Source of the DNA: Campylorhamphus procurvoides
Lineage: Eukaryota; Chordata; Aves; Passeriformes; Dendrocolaptidae
Length of the DNA: 64,000 nt
Reading direction: 5' to 3'
NCBI GenBank assembly: GCA_013396655.1
Contig: WBMV01000289.1
Location: 62,001-126,000 of the forward strand
The notes beneath the pieces are model-generated. The model did no database searches and was not told where the DNA came from. It worked only from the letters and a program-made list of their open reading frames with translations. A program made the translations under genes and the position numbers. Shown here in pieces: positions 11,994 through 25,400 of the stretch. Each line of letters begins with the position of its first letter. Position 1 is the first letter of the stretch.

Positions 11994-14231
11994 AGTCAGA
12001 TTTGCTGGTTTCTGGCTGAATCACAAATCATCTTTGTACAATTTAGCCTGGTTTGGAATGAAAAAAGAAGGTTCACCCACTTATAATATCTTCAGAAGAT
12101 GATGGGTGTATTTAGCTGGAACAACGTCCTCTAAAAATAGGTTTCTGGTTCTTTTATTTTGGCACAGGAACAATGAGATGTGGGAAGAGGAGAAAGAGCC
12201 TGAGAAACTCCTTATCCACTGCTCCCAGCCGAGCTCCGAGGCAAGCCTGGAGAGTCATTTCCTCCTGAGTTCTGCAATGGGGGATTTGGCTAAAAATGTT
12301 TGAGAACTTCTTTATCTTCATCTCAGGCTCCGAAGAAATGCATCTTCTGAGCTTTTGATGCTCGCTTTCTCATCGTGGCCTTAGGAATCTTTGCACTCAG
12401 TAAAGTTCAAGTAGATGAGATAAAGGAACAAAGGACTTCAGACACTGAATTCCTAAAAGTTTCTGAAGATAAGTAGCCAAGGAGAGATGAGCCAACCTAA
12501 TAAAGATGTCATATTTATAGGAATTAAATCTATTTTCTCACGGAGCAAAAAGCTGCACTGCCAGGTTTTGCCATAAGCAAACTGACATGGAAAAAGGGTA
12601 TTAAAAACTTCCACTCATGAGGAACTCTTAAATCTTTCTGTGGTCTCAAAGAAGTCAGTGCTGAAACAAGCTCTTTGGAAATCACATCTCTGGAATTGCC
12701 ATCATCTTTGCAGTGATATTTTCATGGTAATTTCCCCCCAGTTTCAATCCCTGGACTAGTGTTAGTAGGAGAATGGGAGTATCCATTCCTCTGAAGAACC
12801 TCTTCTTATTCATCACATAAATCACTTTAAAAACCCCAAAAGTTTTCTAATATTTCCAGTTCCAATACACAAGGGATACCTAAAAATGTGGAGTGGGAAA
12901 TGAGTGTTCTAGTTTGATACAGATTGTTTTACACCTTTTTTCCAACTGCTTTGTCATCAATGCAGTCTCCAATGGAATGTGACTGATTTTGCATTTCCAA
13001 GCAGTCTTGTTTTCCCTAGCAGGGTCCTGGGGCAGCATCTGACTTGGGCTTTAGTTTGCTTGCTAGAATTATAGTCTTACAGAATTATACGAGTGCCTTG
13101 TGTACTTCTGTCTCTGGTGTAACCAAGGGAAGGTGATGGTGCACTTCTCTTCCATTCTTTGTCATGCTGGTGTTTGTTTGATGGCAAAAATAGTAATAAA
13201 GCAGCTGTATGTGTCATTGGAGCCTTGTCCAGTAATTTATCTAAATTAGTACCTTTCTGCTCGGGGCAAAGCAAAATAGAGGGAATTCCACAACAGACAC
13301 CTGGTGATGAGGAGAGTAGAAAGCATTAATTAGGAACTGAAAAGGATAATAACTAATTTTGTCTCACCGTTAGCCTTTGCTTGGGTGCAGTGGGAACAGT
13401 TAGAGGGAAGGAAGAAGAACAGAGAACAGGCAGGCTGTGTGTTGGTGCTGAGGGCTCAGTGTGACTGTCCCTCCTGCACTGGAAAGGAGATAACTGGTCA
13501 TTGCCTGTACCTGCAACTTTGCCACCAGACAAGGATCTCAAAGGAAATACTTCCTTCTAATCTTCCATCCTTACCTGTGACCAGATTAGCAATCTCAACC
13601 AAGATTTAAGGACAGTAAGAATTTAAGGATAGTAAGGACAAGCCCTGGCCCTAGAACTGCTTGTTGATATTATGTGCTGGCTTTTCTCCAGTGCTGCCAT
13701 CCAAAAGGAGAAGCCCATAGGAAAGTTCTTTCCAAAAACCACTCCAGCAGTTTGAACTCAGTCCATACCCTGCTTGGAGTGCTTGATCTCCAACCCTTTG
13801 ACACCCCAAAGCCTTCAGGCCACCCCATGGCACCCCTGTCCCACAGTGTGCCCACAGAACCGACCTGTCAGACAGCATTTCACCATCACTGCAGTCCCTG
13901 TGACCTGGAAAGAAGAACCCAAAAGGGACTAAGAGCTGTTCTATTTACTTTGCTGAGCTCCTTTCCAAGAGAACGTGACCTGAGGAAGTGTGAGAAGGAA
14001 AGCTTGGTATGCGAGAAGGATGTTTTTGTTTTCTCAAGGAGGAACAAGATGAGGAGCACAATTGACACAGCTGTACTGTGAGAGAGCAGGAGGGGTGGCA
14101 TTGGGGTTTGGATCATCTGCTCTCTGAGAGGGGTGGAGTTCCAGCAGTTGCACCTCTAGAGCTCCTCACAGTCTGCTGGGGTAGATGCAGGCATCATCTC
14201 AGGATGTGGAGCAACATCTATCCCATAGCCA
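11994..14231. other. Unique noncoding sequence, with a 17-bp duplication
   Basis: No gene recognised. A small tandem duplication lies at 13604-13637: the 17-mer ATTTAAGGACAGTAAGA is followed by a copy with two changes. Frames up to 135 codons around 13.67-14.08 kb do not resemble known proteins. Confidence 0.55.
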
Positions 14232-14668
14232 TTAGAAGGTACCCAAAGGAGGGCCATGAGGATGGGGAAGGGTCTGGAAGGGAAGTCTCATCATAAATGG
14301 CTGAAGGCACTTGGTCTGTTCAGCCTGGAGAAGAGGAGACTGAGGGGAGACCTCGCTGGGGTCTTCAACATCCTCACAAGGGCCAGTGGAGGGGCAGGCA
14401 CTGCTCTCTTCCTTCTCTTCACCAGTGACAGGACATGAGGAAAGAGCAGGAAGCTGAGTCAGGGGAGGTTTAGGTGGGATCTCAGGGAAAGGTTCTTCCC
14501 CAGAGGGTGGTGGGCACAGCCCCAAGGCTGCCAGAGCTCCTGGAGGGTTGGGATGACGCTCTCAGGGATGTGGTGAGATGGTTGGGGTGTCTCTGCAGGG
14601 CCAGGAGTTGGACTTTCATGATCCTGATGGTCCCTCCAACTCAGCATATCCTATGATTCTGATTGATA
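14232..14668 (+). mobile_element. CR1 LINE: RT C-terminal remnant plus 3' end
   Basis: 5'-truncated CR1 in plus orientation. One frame reads LFSLEKRRLRGDLAGVFN, the conserved CR1 reverse-transcriptase C-terminal motif. It is followed by a SDRT piece (GTGACAGGACATGAGG at DNA level) and then by GGGGAGGTTTAGGTGGGATC. The 3' part is of the subfamily with GGAGTTGGACTTTCATGATC, TGGTCCCTCCAACTCAGCATATCC and the terminal TATGATTCTGATTG. Stops and frameshifts break the coding part. Confidence 0.94.
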
Positions 14669-17600
14669 TGTGAGCAGTGCAAACCACCTTTTTCCCACTC
14701 GGATCCAAAGTTAGTTTCTCTACCGATTTCACTCTTCGTTCCTCACTCCAGAGAGCAACATGCTAAATTGGCAATCCTAATTAAAAGGGAAAAGGCATCC
14801 AAAATCAGTCCACTTGACAAACAGTGGGTGCCAGAGCAGACCCACATTCTGTTCTCCAGCGTGTCCCCTGAGCCCTGAGCTGGTGTCTGTGTCCCCAAGG
14901 TGTTGGTTGTGACCTGACCTGCAGAGATGATCACAAGCTCCTGCTCCCCATGGGCACAAAGGGATGGGGTGGGACACTGATCCCCCTGTCCTCGCTGCTT
15001 CCCAAGGAATGCAACATCAGGCCCCGTGTTTTCCATTATTATGAGTTTTAGAAGCACCAAAGAGGGGATGGAATCTCAAAGCAGCTTTTCCCTCTCATCT
15101 CCATCAGCAGAGTTTGTCTTATGTGCACTCTTTACAAATGATGTGCATTTCAATATGAAATGTAGTTCTTTTATGAGTTTTTTTAGTGCATTTTGGGTTC
15201 TTCAAAAGCCAAGACACAATCCAGAGACACATACATGTGTAGGAGCACATACACCCAATCACACATATCCACCGAGGGCCTATTTTACTTGCCCCATTTT
15301 TTTGACACAAAATCAAGCACACATTTGAGTCTACACTGTAATTATAATCAGCGTCTTCTTCTCGGGAGATAAAAAGAGAAAAGTGGGAATCAGGAAAAGG
15401 GAAACGTTACAGGCCTTTTCATTAGGGCTTTATGTATTTAAAGAATTTACATTTTTAACCAGTGGCAAATTTATTTCATCCCCCAGAAGCTCTGAGGATC
15501 CTTTGGGATAAACAGCACGAAAGCTGTCATTTCACAACAATCATCTATTTTCTGTTTATTGGAAGTTTGCTCTTTTTGGCCACGGTGTTTTGCGTGTGGC
15601 TGGAAATATTTGTTCCAAGTGATAATTGTCAAGCAGCTTGTTCTGTTTGGGAATCATTTGTTAAAGAGAGCTGCTTCTGGGATGGAAATAGAGGGAGCAG
15701 TGCCAGTGGATCTCTTTGGCACGCAGGTTACAACCTGGGAGATGAATCTTCCCAAAAGGTGGGTGTGAAGTCCCATAAGTGTCCCTGCCAGAAAGGAAAA
15801 CCTGCCATGGTTTTCAGGATTCCAGGAGGGGGAGCTGGAATCTGTGTGTGGAGAGCTGTGCAGATCGTGACTCAGGTTTCAGGTGACAGCCACTCCTTTC
15901 CCACAGGAACTGATTGATTCCCACGTGGAATTAGGGGATGGTCTCATTCTCAGCAAGCAATATTTACATCCCATACTGCAAAGCCAGGCTGGGCTGAATC
16001 TTTGGGGCTTTTGGGGATGGAATACTCTTGAAATTCTACAATCTGACATCAGCTTCTACAGGAGGATTCTTGCCCATGTTTTGCATTTTAATCTCAATAG
16101 AAGAAAAATATCCCTTGTATCAACAGCTCTGACTTTTCTGTTTAGTGCAGAAGAAATAAGGAGGAGTAAAGTCCCCTCCTCAACTCACTGATGGCTTTTC
16201 AATAGGTTATGAGTATCTTTGAGATGGGCCAGGGGGCTGGAGGGAATATCAATTTGGAACTTCTTGGCCCAAGAGTAATATTCTGCTTTCTCAAAGACAT
16301 AAATTATTTCTGCCCTTGCCTCCAGTCTAGATTTTGGGTAATCCATTTGTAGGCCAATACACAATTCCCAGGCCTTAAACTCATTGCAAAGTTGTTGTTA
16401 TTGTGAAATAAAATTGATTCCAAATATCCTCCTTGAGTTTAGGTGTCCTCAGAGGGGTCGCCTCAGCCTGCAGTGCTTAATGTTTAGTCCTTCCTCCTCC
16501 AAATGAACATATTGTTTGCTCTTCAATTAGTTCCACTTCTCATGTGTTTGACTTTGGATGCTGTGGGTTTGGAGAATTCCTTCTGTAAGAGTTTTCTGTT
16601 TGACCAGTAAATGTAGAACACAACCATTACATGGAGTAGTTGTTGATAAAGGTTCCCCAAAGGGCACCAGCAGAGGCTGCCTGTAATTCTTCTGCTTCTG
16701 TGGCCCCAGAAGTCACACCCAGCAACAGTTTTGTTGCAAATAATGACTTTTATGTAGATTTAAGAGGGTCAGCGAGATCTCCAGATGCTTTTTGTTTGAA
16801 ACCCGTGGTTCTTTTGATGGACCCAACGCTGTGTTGCTCCCAGTGCCCTGAGGGAGCTGACAAAACAGTCAGATGTTGAGAAAAGGAGGGGCTTTGACTC
16901 CACTAAAAGCATTATTAAGAAAACAGGGCTATCAGTGTCTTTCCCTATTCCGAAGCATCCTTGGGAACCGAAATATCCCTGCAAAAAGCAGTAGCAGGAT
17001 GAGGAGCTGTCGCTAAGCAACCCCTGTTTGCTCTCAGGGCCAGGGGAGAGAAATCAGAGCTGGAAAAACCCCAAGGAACAGGTTTCTTGGTGTTTTATGG
17101 GACAGGGGGAAGGAGACTGATGTGAGAGGTGCTGCAGCTGGATACAAGGCTTGAAAAGAATCATAACTATGTGTGCAGCCAGTGTCATCTGACAGGAGAG
17201 CTGGTGTGTGGCCAACGTGTCCTCGTGTGAACAGTGCTGAGAACAAGGCCAGTTTGCTGCTTTCAAAAATAAATATCTCAGAAGTTACTGCCGTGGAGGA
17301 AAGTTTTCAGTCACTGTGCTCTTCTGATGTACAAACAGAAAGTGAGTGCTCCAGGAAGGAGATGATTCCAAATAGCTGGTTTAAGGTGACAGATGAACTG
17401 TGGGTCAGCTCTGGACTCTGGTGGGAATCTCATGAAGTGGGGACTGCAGACAATGTGGTGACTTCCACTTAGCAATATCACACTGCTCCAGTGTTTGATG
17501 CACCTGTGAGGGGCTGAAGCTGTAGAGAAGTTAGTCAATAACCCTTTTCCTTCATCTTTTTAATATCTCCTAGTTGCCTTTGTCACATCTCATCCGTGGC

Positions 17601-20600
17601 GTGCTCCTCAGTGAGTTTTTGGGCTGGGGGTGTATTTCATTGCAACTGTGAAGCTCATAAAAATGTCATCCTCAGCTAGTTAGAAAAGCTCTGTGGAGTG
17701 TTGTCCTGGAACAGTAATAAAATAGAGAATATAGAGAAAAGATTGTATGGCAGCCTTTGGGTGCACACAGCGAGGTCTTGGATCCACAGAAAAGATTTGA
17801 GTTCTAAGTGACAAGGAAGAGCACATGGGAATGCTTGAGAGAATTTCTCCTTCATGCTTTCATCTCCAAGTCTCTGCAACGAGTTGGAAATCATTGCTTC
17901 AATGATCTTTGCCAGGGAGCAGAGGATTCCTCTCAAATGCAGCAGATCTGTGCCTGGAGTTCTGGACATCTTTTGCAGAAGGGAAGGTTCAGTTCCTAGG
18001 AACGTGGTAGATTTGGAGCTCTGAGTTTGGTACAACAGCCTGCAAACATCCCATCTTCTGTAGCCTTAAGGAAGTCTTCACTGCTTTACCTTTAGGAAAG
18101 AATAAATAAGAATCCTTCCAGGGGCCATAAAATTGTGTTTTAAAGCAGAGGAAGCCCATGTGTCAGGCTGCTAATGGAGCAGATGTGGCTCTGTGGCCAT
18201 GTCATGAACCTGATTCTCCTCTTGCACAGCTCAATTTATGATTTCTGCTCTGGCTTTGACACCTATAAAAAAAAAAAGAATCCATTTGGTGGTGCACTGA
18301 TTTATGCTGTTCTTTCCAACAACACCACAATTCAAACCAGAGCAGAGCTGTGAGGCTTCGTAAGGACAGCTGTGCAATATTTCTGTCCAAGACAGGTAGC
18401 AGGATTTAATGTTTGTTTCCTGACCTTCATCCCTTTTTTCCCTGGCTTTAATTGCACCAAATAAACCCCCCCTGCAGCACAGGAGGCGCAGCCGTGCCCT
18501 TGGCATTGCCTGGCCATGGCTCTGCTGTTAACAGGGGACTGACACTGCTTTTGACAGCTTTGCCCTGGAGCATTTTTTCCCGTGGACTATATTTGTCCAG
18601 TCGAGTCTGCAAGCCCTGAGAAGGATTTGCAACATGAAATTCTCCTTGCTTTTCTCATCTAGCAGAAAAACTACCCTAAGCTGCAGCTCGGTAATTTGAA
18701 ATAAAGACTGAGCATCCCACATCCAAATGGGGCAGGCAGACACCAAGAGCAAACTGTTTGTGTGGCTTGGGCATTGTATTTGGGATTTTTGTTTGTAGCA
18801 CAGCACGAGAGGTGAGTGGTGTTGGCTCAACTTATCCTGAAGGATGGGTTGTAAAATGCCATGGAAAAGGCCAAAGGAGAAGGTTGGGATGCTCTGAGGT
18901 GGGATATGGAGAGTTCCACATGTGAAATGAGTAAAAGGGCTGTTTACTTGACTGAAGACACCAGTATAGAAGAAACCTTAATTAAACCACAACAGGCTGT
19001 ACTGAAACCTTCCTGGATTCTCCCATGGCTAAACCTGTTGGTTGGAACAACTTGTAGCTTTAAAGTTGGAAGCAGTTCTTGGAGCATCCCTGTTCACCAG
19101 AGGGGTGTGTGTGCAAACACACACAGGACAGGCAGGTACAATGATTTAAATGCCAGGCACACCGAGCCCTTTCCCAAAAATTCCTCCCAGCAACGGTGCT
19201 GCTTCTGGGATGGGGGTAAATAGGCCAAGCTGGAGAGAATAAACTGAGGGATTGCAGTGATTAAAAAATAATATAATAAAAAATAACAAGAGGAAAGGGA
19301 TAGATGAAAGGAAAGTCTGTTTTGCTTCGAATTGGATTGGAGATTCAATTTTATCTTACTGTCTATGCAATGTATGGAATTTGCCAGGCCAGATCTTGAG
19401 GTCTGGTCTCAACTTCCTTCCAAGCTGAGAGAGGACCAGATTTCTGCATTAATTCCTCAGCACTATATATGCAGTGCCCTGCAAAAGAGACCTCTATCCA
19501 CTTGTCAGTGTGTAACTGAGAGTGTTCCTGTAGCTCCAAATATTTCCCTCAGACCTTTAAAACCAAAATAAATCCATGAATAATAAAGCCTCTCCCTGCT
19601 TTGCTTCTGTTGCTGTCCAGAGGTAATTCGTGTGAGCTCAGCCCTGCCTTGTTTGATTCTTGGTGAGGTGCAAAAGGCTGGTAACATTGCCATCCACATT
19701 TTCCAGCCTCTCTGCTTAGCTCACCAGTGATTAAAAGAAGATCAAGCCAAGCTTCTTCACACTGCAACAAAATCCACAGTGCATTGGCCTCCTGACTGCA
19801 AAGTTTAAGAGAAAAGGTTAATATAAAGCTCCCAGTTGAGATAGTAAAGAATATTAGAGGTGACGTGTTGGCCATGAGCTCTGCTTTGGGCTCTAGGGGG
19901 AAAAAAAAGCAGAACAAGGTTAGTTCTAACCTTCAAATTAACCTTTTTCTATTTTTTTGCTCCAGCCAGAAGAAGACCTACAGGCCAGGATGTCGGCTCT
20001 AATCTTTTGTGTGTATTTCAAATGTATCATTTTGACCCCATTTTGATGGTTTGGTTTTTGGAGTTATCCAACAGAAAGTGGCCACTGTGCTGATTAGTCT
20101 GTTTTACTGGGACTAGAGGAAAGATTAAATATTATTTGTGGGCTGCCTCAGAATTCTTGCTTTGTTTCAGCTGAACCTAATTCAGTTGTCTCGTATTCAC
20201 CATGCTGGGTTTTTTCCTGTGGCCCTGCTATTTTTTTTCCTGGCTATTTGTTCCTTGTTGTTTGCAGTAATCTGATTTCATTTGTTCAGCTCTTGGCGTA
20301 GTATCCTAATATAGTCAGCTGCTGCAATAAATATGTGGAATTTCTGCAATCTGACTAAATATCAATAGACTATTGAACTTTAATATTATGCATACTTGTA
20401 ATCAAGTCAACTGCTTGAGAATTTGCACATCTATGCATTTAGATGTGGAAAAAATAGTCTGTGTTCATGCAATTAAAGTCTATATCATAATCCTTACGCA
20501 TAAAAAGGCCAAATTAGGGTTTTTCAGGCAAGTTTAATTCCAGCACTTCCTCTTTGTTTGCTGCTTGACTTTGGAACCTGAGAGAGATTGGCTATTCACA

Positions 20601-22383
20601 ATCAGCCCAGAAAAGTGAGAGGTGGAATTGTCTGTGGTCACAGCTCCCTGATGCTGAGGTGTTGCTCATCAATAAGGTGGAGTAAAGCAGGAGAAGAAAA
20701 AACTCCTGGGTTTTCTCAGCACCAACTTTATATCAGCATGGAAAATGTGAGGAGAACCCATCAGGGGCTGGAGGAGAAGAGGAGGCAGCACCAGGAGGCA
20801 TAAAGAGTGTAGGATGAGAAAAAAGGGGGACTGAGGAATCATGAACCTGGATGGAGAGCCAGGGAAGGAGAAAGAGAAGAGTACCAGTGAGCTGGTCACT
20901 GTGGTTTAACCATGACAGTTCTTCTTCAGGCTCTGAGACTGCTCCCTGTGTTACCCTCCAGTACAAGGACCATTCCATGCTGGGTGTTCTGTACCTGGGA
21001 ACCCCCATACAAACCCACATCTCTTAAACTGGGATGCAGGAGCATGGTCTGTGCAAGGCAGAACAAGAAGGGCAGGTTGAGACAGAGCAGGAAATAATGA
21101 AATGGGTCTGTTCCCAAAAAATACAGTCAGAGGCACAATGGGGAGTTTGGAGAGCGGGATGTTTGGGTTCTTTTTGGGGGTATCAGAAAGCTGCAGGCTA
21201 GCTGGGAATTGTGCAGTTTCATCAGCTTGGGATCACTGAGATGCTAAGGCAGGAATTCCACTGTCAGATAGAAAATAAATTGGCTTCTCTGGGTTTAAAT
21301 TGAATACTGGAGTGAAAGGAAGTAGCTGGAGAAATCATGAGCAGTGTGGAAGACAAGATCAACGTTAATCAAAGGAAAGATGATGTCTGAAGGCTCAAGT
21401 GAAAAGGCATCAGCCAGCAAATAGGAGCACTGTTCAAGTTCTTACCTGGGCAGGGATCAGACACATCCCCAGCTTGTGGTACTACAGCTCCACAGGAACA
21501 TGGCAGGCTTTTTGGATGGGAGGATTCAGTGGGATTTCAAACCCAGGGTCATTTATGAGAAATAAATCCTTCTTACCAGCTCCAGCATCAGTTAACTTGA
21601 TCAGCATTAGCATCTGCTGGTGGCTACTTGCATTGTTTTCTACTGTTTCATGCCTTTGTGCCTGGTAGCCTGTCTTTAAACCCTTGAGTCCAGGAAGGTG
21701 TCACAGCTCCTCTCTGCTATCTCAGGCACTCATTCTCTTCCCTTGTTTCATGCTCCAGTTTGTTTGCTAATTCAGTTCTGCCACTTCCTCCTCGTGCTGG
21801 AGAAGCTGTAATGATAATTGTCTTCTGCAAAGCAATTCAAGGTAACTAATCAGAATAATGAGAGCAGCAGCTGCAACTTCTAATGAAGTTCAGAACCGTC
21901 AACCTCCCAGGAATCATTGTCATAAAGAAAGAATTCCAGGCCAATAAATTATCCTTGTCATGATGGGCCCCACATTCTTCTCCACTTTGAGGGAGATGCA
22001 AAGGAGATCGCTCTGGTTGTCGGATCAAGGGGCTTATCTTTAATATTTGCAGAATTGTGCCTGCTGTCTGAAGCCTTGGCACTCTTAAATACCCTCCTTA
22101 AAGCAGAGGAGCATGTTCTGTGCCAAATGTTGTGTGTGAGATGGTTTCAGCAGCAGGCAACACTTCCAGCCTCATTGCTTCAAACACAAGAGGGCCAAAC
22201 TTATTCAGGGCACACGTGGAAAGCTGGCAAAGGATCAATTGCTTAACTGGAATAACTGGTAGGTAAGGTAGGAAGGGAAGCAGAGCGCAAAAAAACCCCC
22301 AAAACCAAATTTGGAAGCTGTAATGTCTTTGAATCCTGGAATTGATAATATCACCAAGGAAAAGTGTCCTCAAACTTTGAAGT
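14669..22383. other. Long unique noncoding stretch
   Basis: 7.7 kb without a recognisable interspersed repeat or exon. Two AT-rich blocks look more like slowly evolving regulatory DNA than like decayed repeat: 15320-15660 and 20280-20515. The second holds dense TAAT, ATGCAT and ATGCAATTAA motifs. This is an impression, not a measured result. A run of 11 A residues lies at about 18268. Frames of up to 151 codons, such as 15462-15917, match no known family. Confidence 0.5.
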
Positions 22384-22453
22384 CCTATTTTGTGTTAGAC
22401 CCTATTTTGTCCTATTTTGTGTTAGACCCTATTTTGTCCTATTTTTGTGTCAG
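22384..22453. repeat. 27-bp tandem repeat, about 2.5 copies
   Basis: Unit CCTATTTTGTGTTAGAC plus CCTATTTTGT (27 bp) at 22384-22410 and 22411-22437, followed by a partial, diverged third copy to about 22453. The unit is itself built from two related CCTATTTTGT pieces. It lies in otherwise unique sequence. Confidence 0.9.
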
Positions 22454-25400
22454 CTTTGTTATGCTTTAAGAGCCGTCCCCATGTGTCACCAACGAGCTCT
22501 CCTGCACCTCCTGAAAGCCAAAATTGTGCCCTCCATAGGTGCAGAAACGTGAATGGGGATTCCACCTGAACTCCTGAGCAGGCTCAGGGGCCACAGCAAG
22601 AATCCCAAACGCTGCAGTCCCAAAACATGCCTGTTCCACCCCAGAGCAGCTCTGGAAGTTTCCCCATGGCCAGCAAACCTCCAGATTGCCCTGCTGGGTG
22701 GGGTTTGAGTCCTCCCTGAGTCCTTCCTTGTTCCCATGGATGTCAGCAGCGTGGAAATTCTGTGCACAGTGTCCCTAATTCCCAGCCCAGAGTGCCGTAA
22801 TCAACGTTCACCTCTGGCTTGTGCATCGATTCAGCACAGGATGCTCTCCTAAAGGCACAGGAATACAGGTATTTGTCTGGGATTTTCTTCTGCATTGCCC
22901 CTGTGATGACAAATCTTCTTTGAAATCCTCAAGGAGGCTGTTTAAAATATAAACAATCTGTCTTTAACTGGAGGGACACACAAAAACGCTTTGAGGAACT
23001 TCCCACTGCTCTTGCCCTACCACGCAGAGAATATTTTGTGCTGTTCCCAGCAGATCCTTCTATTATTTCTGTAAATATTTGCTCTGAAGAACAGCAAACA
23101 AGATTTGGGGAGGCTGTGCAAATGTTATTCGAAATGATGGGTAATATTCAAGGAATGTTCTCTCGAGTCACTATCTCCTCTCTCCTGGCTCCTTTTCTTC
23201 CTCCCTTCCTGACAATCTGAAGCATCTGAATTTAGTTTCTGTATCAAAAAAACATTTCAGGAGTGCAAATGCCCAGACAAGCATTTCTGTCTTATTGTAT
23301 TGAGTGCTCTGTTTGCTGCCATACGTGAACACAAGGCAGTATTTCTCCCCTAGGACACAGAATATCACGATTAAAGGTAATATAATGATTAAACAGTAAT
23401 CAACAGACAAAATTATAAAAGAGTTTTTGATTTATATTTGATGTTACCACCATTTTTTTAAGTATCACGATCCACTTATAACCGTAAAACTTTTTAAAAT
23501 GAAAATAAATACGGTCATTTTTATTCTCTAATTCAAATTAAAATTTAGACATAGGGAAAAAAAATAGATTATGTCAGCTGGGGTGATCCATCAAAGGAGC
23601 AGCAGGATTTGAATTTCAAAATCGTGAACTGAATTCCCAACATCCACATCTCAGGAATGAGATGCTAATAATTTTAAATATGCTACTTGGCTTGTTGGGG
23701 GTGCAACTGGTAAAGATCATGCTTTTGCACCTTTTAAATGGCAATTATCATGGTTAGAAATTAATTTCAGGTCTTTAATGCAAGCTGAGATTCCCATGTA
23801 ATCACTTAGATGGGCTTTAGGAATCATCCCATCACTGCAAAAGTCCTGGCATGCCATGAAGCCTGGGAAGGCTTGGGAATTAATCCAGAAGATCACTGAT
23901 AACCTGATTTCTGTTGTTGAATCTCACAATTTTTATCTCTTTGCTGGCAAAAACTCACCCCCAACGGGAGGGCAGGAGGAACTTCATTGTTATCTGAGGA
24001 ACAGGAAAACTAATGCAAATGCCTCAAAGAGGTTGAGCTCCAAGTTCTCTGAATTATTTCCCTTCCTGAGGTGTTTCTCCTGCCTTTTCCTGTCCCTTCT
24101 CCTCTGCTCCCACCCAGGCAAAGTGGGAACCAGTGGGAAAAGCTTTGGGGAGCCCAAAGGACCTCCATGAGTCCATCCATGAGTTGCTGTGTCCTCTCTC
24201 CAGTTCCTACAGCAGCTCCCTCACTGAAGTCCTGCTGGGCTGAAGGTTTTTGGAGTGTTCCAACACCTTCCCAAGCCTGCTGAAGAGAGTTAATCATGAG
24301 ACAATGGGATTTTTCTGTGCCTGCCCACGTGCACCCCCTCCACTGGGTGTTGCTGGTGGTTCTATTAATATCTGGCATATTCCAACAATGTTCTTGCTTT
24401 TCGGGGGGTTTTGGAGAGCGGAGCAAAATAGCTGAGAAAAAATCCAGAGCTAAACTTGGAGAGGAAGGACAATGGACCTTTGTGTTCATTCCCCCACATC
24501 AACAATCCCAAAGGGTTTCATGTCTCAACATTCTCTAGTAACCCAGTAATTTTGCATGCCCATTTTCAGAGCAGAAGTCTTTTCTTTGTGGTTATTCCTA
24601 CACAGGCATTAAATTGGAATAATTTCTGTGCATAAATAAGCACTGTTAATGATTTCAAATGTTTTTCTTGCTATAAAATGTGTGGATGCCACCAGCTTGG
24701 AGTGCACAAAACATGACTGCATCCTCTCTGCCTTCATAGCACAGTCCTAACTGGCTAAAATATTAAATCTTGGGAAGAGAGTAAAGGTTTTCTGAATCAA
24801 GGCTTAGCCTTATTTCAAGCTACACAAGTCTGTTCTAATTTCACAAACACGAGGCTGAAGTTGTTAGGATGGAAATTATGGGAAAGATCAGAGATCGAAA
24901 GAAAAATTTACTTTTCTCCAAACCAAAAATCCGACTCACTTGAGTATCTTTTGTTTGGTATAATTTCCATCAAGCTGACTAGAAATCAAGAACTAGGTCG
25001 GGGGTGGGAAGGAGGGGATCCAAATATGGCAAAAATTCTTTCTATTCTCTGTATAATTGAAAGATATTCTTTGGAGTTAAATGAAGGGGACCTTCCCCCA
25101 CAGCAAAAGGGCTGCAATTTTTACAAGAGGTTTTAAAACCTGGGCTGTGTCTGACTCCAGCCTGCCTCGAGGATCCTGGTGATGTGCTTCTCCTCCTTCC
25201 AGTCTCAATGGCAGAGGACTTTCCTCCATCCTGACAATATTGTGTGTCTGAAAAACTTCTCTGAGCTTGTGGCTGGTTGTTAGATGTGAATAAACCAACA
25301 CAGTGGCTCTTTCTGTCAGTTTTAAGTGGGGCTTTCAGCAGGAGCTGAGCAATTCTGGGAGTTTGAATTGTTCTGGTCCAGGGAGCATCCAAAGTAATTC

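Noticed and set aside
18257..18290. Poly(A) tail of a processed pseudogene
   Set aside because: Eleven A residues lie in unique sequence with no recognisable gene body or target duplication. The same holds for the A or T runs near 10552, 28527, 41407, 43158 and 58340.
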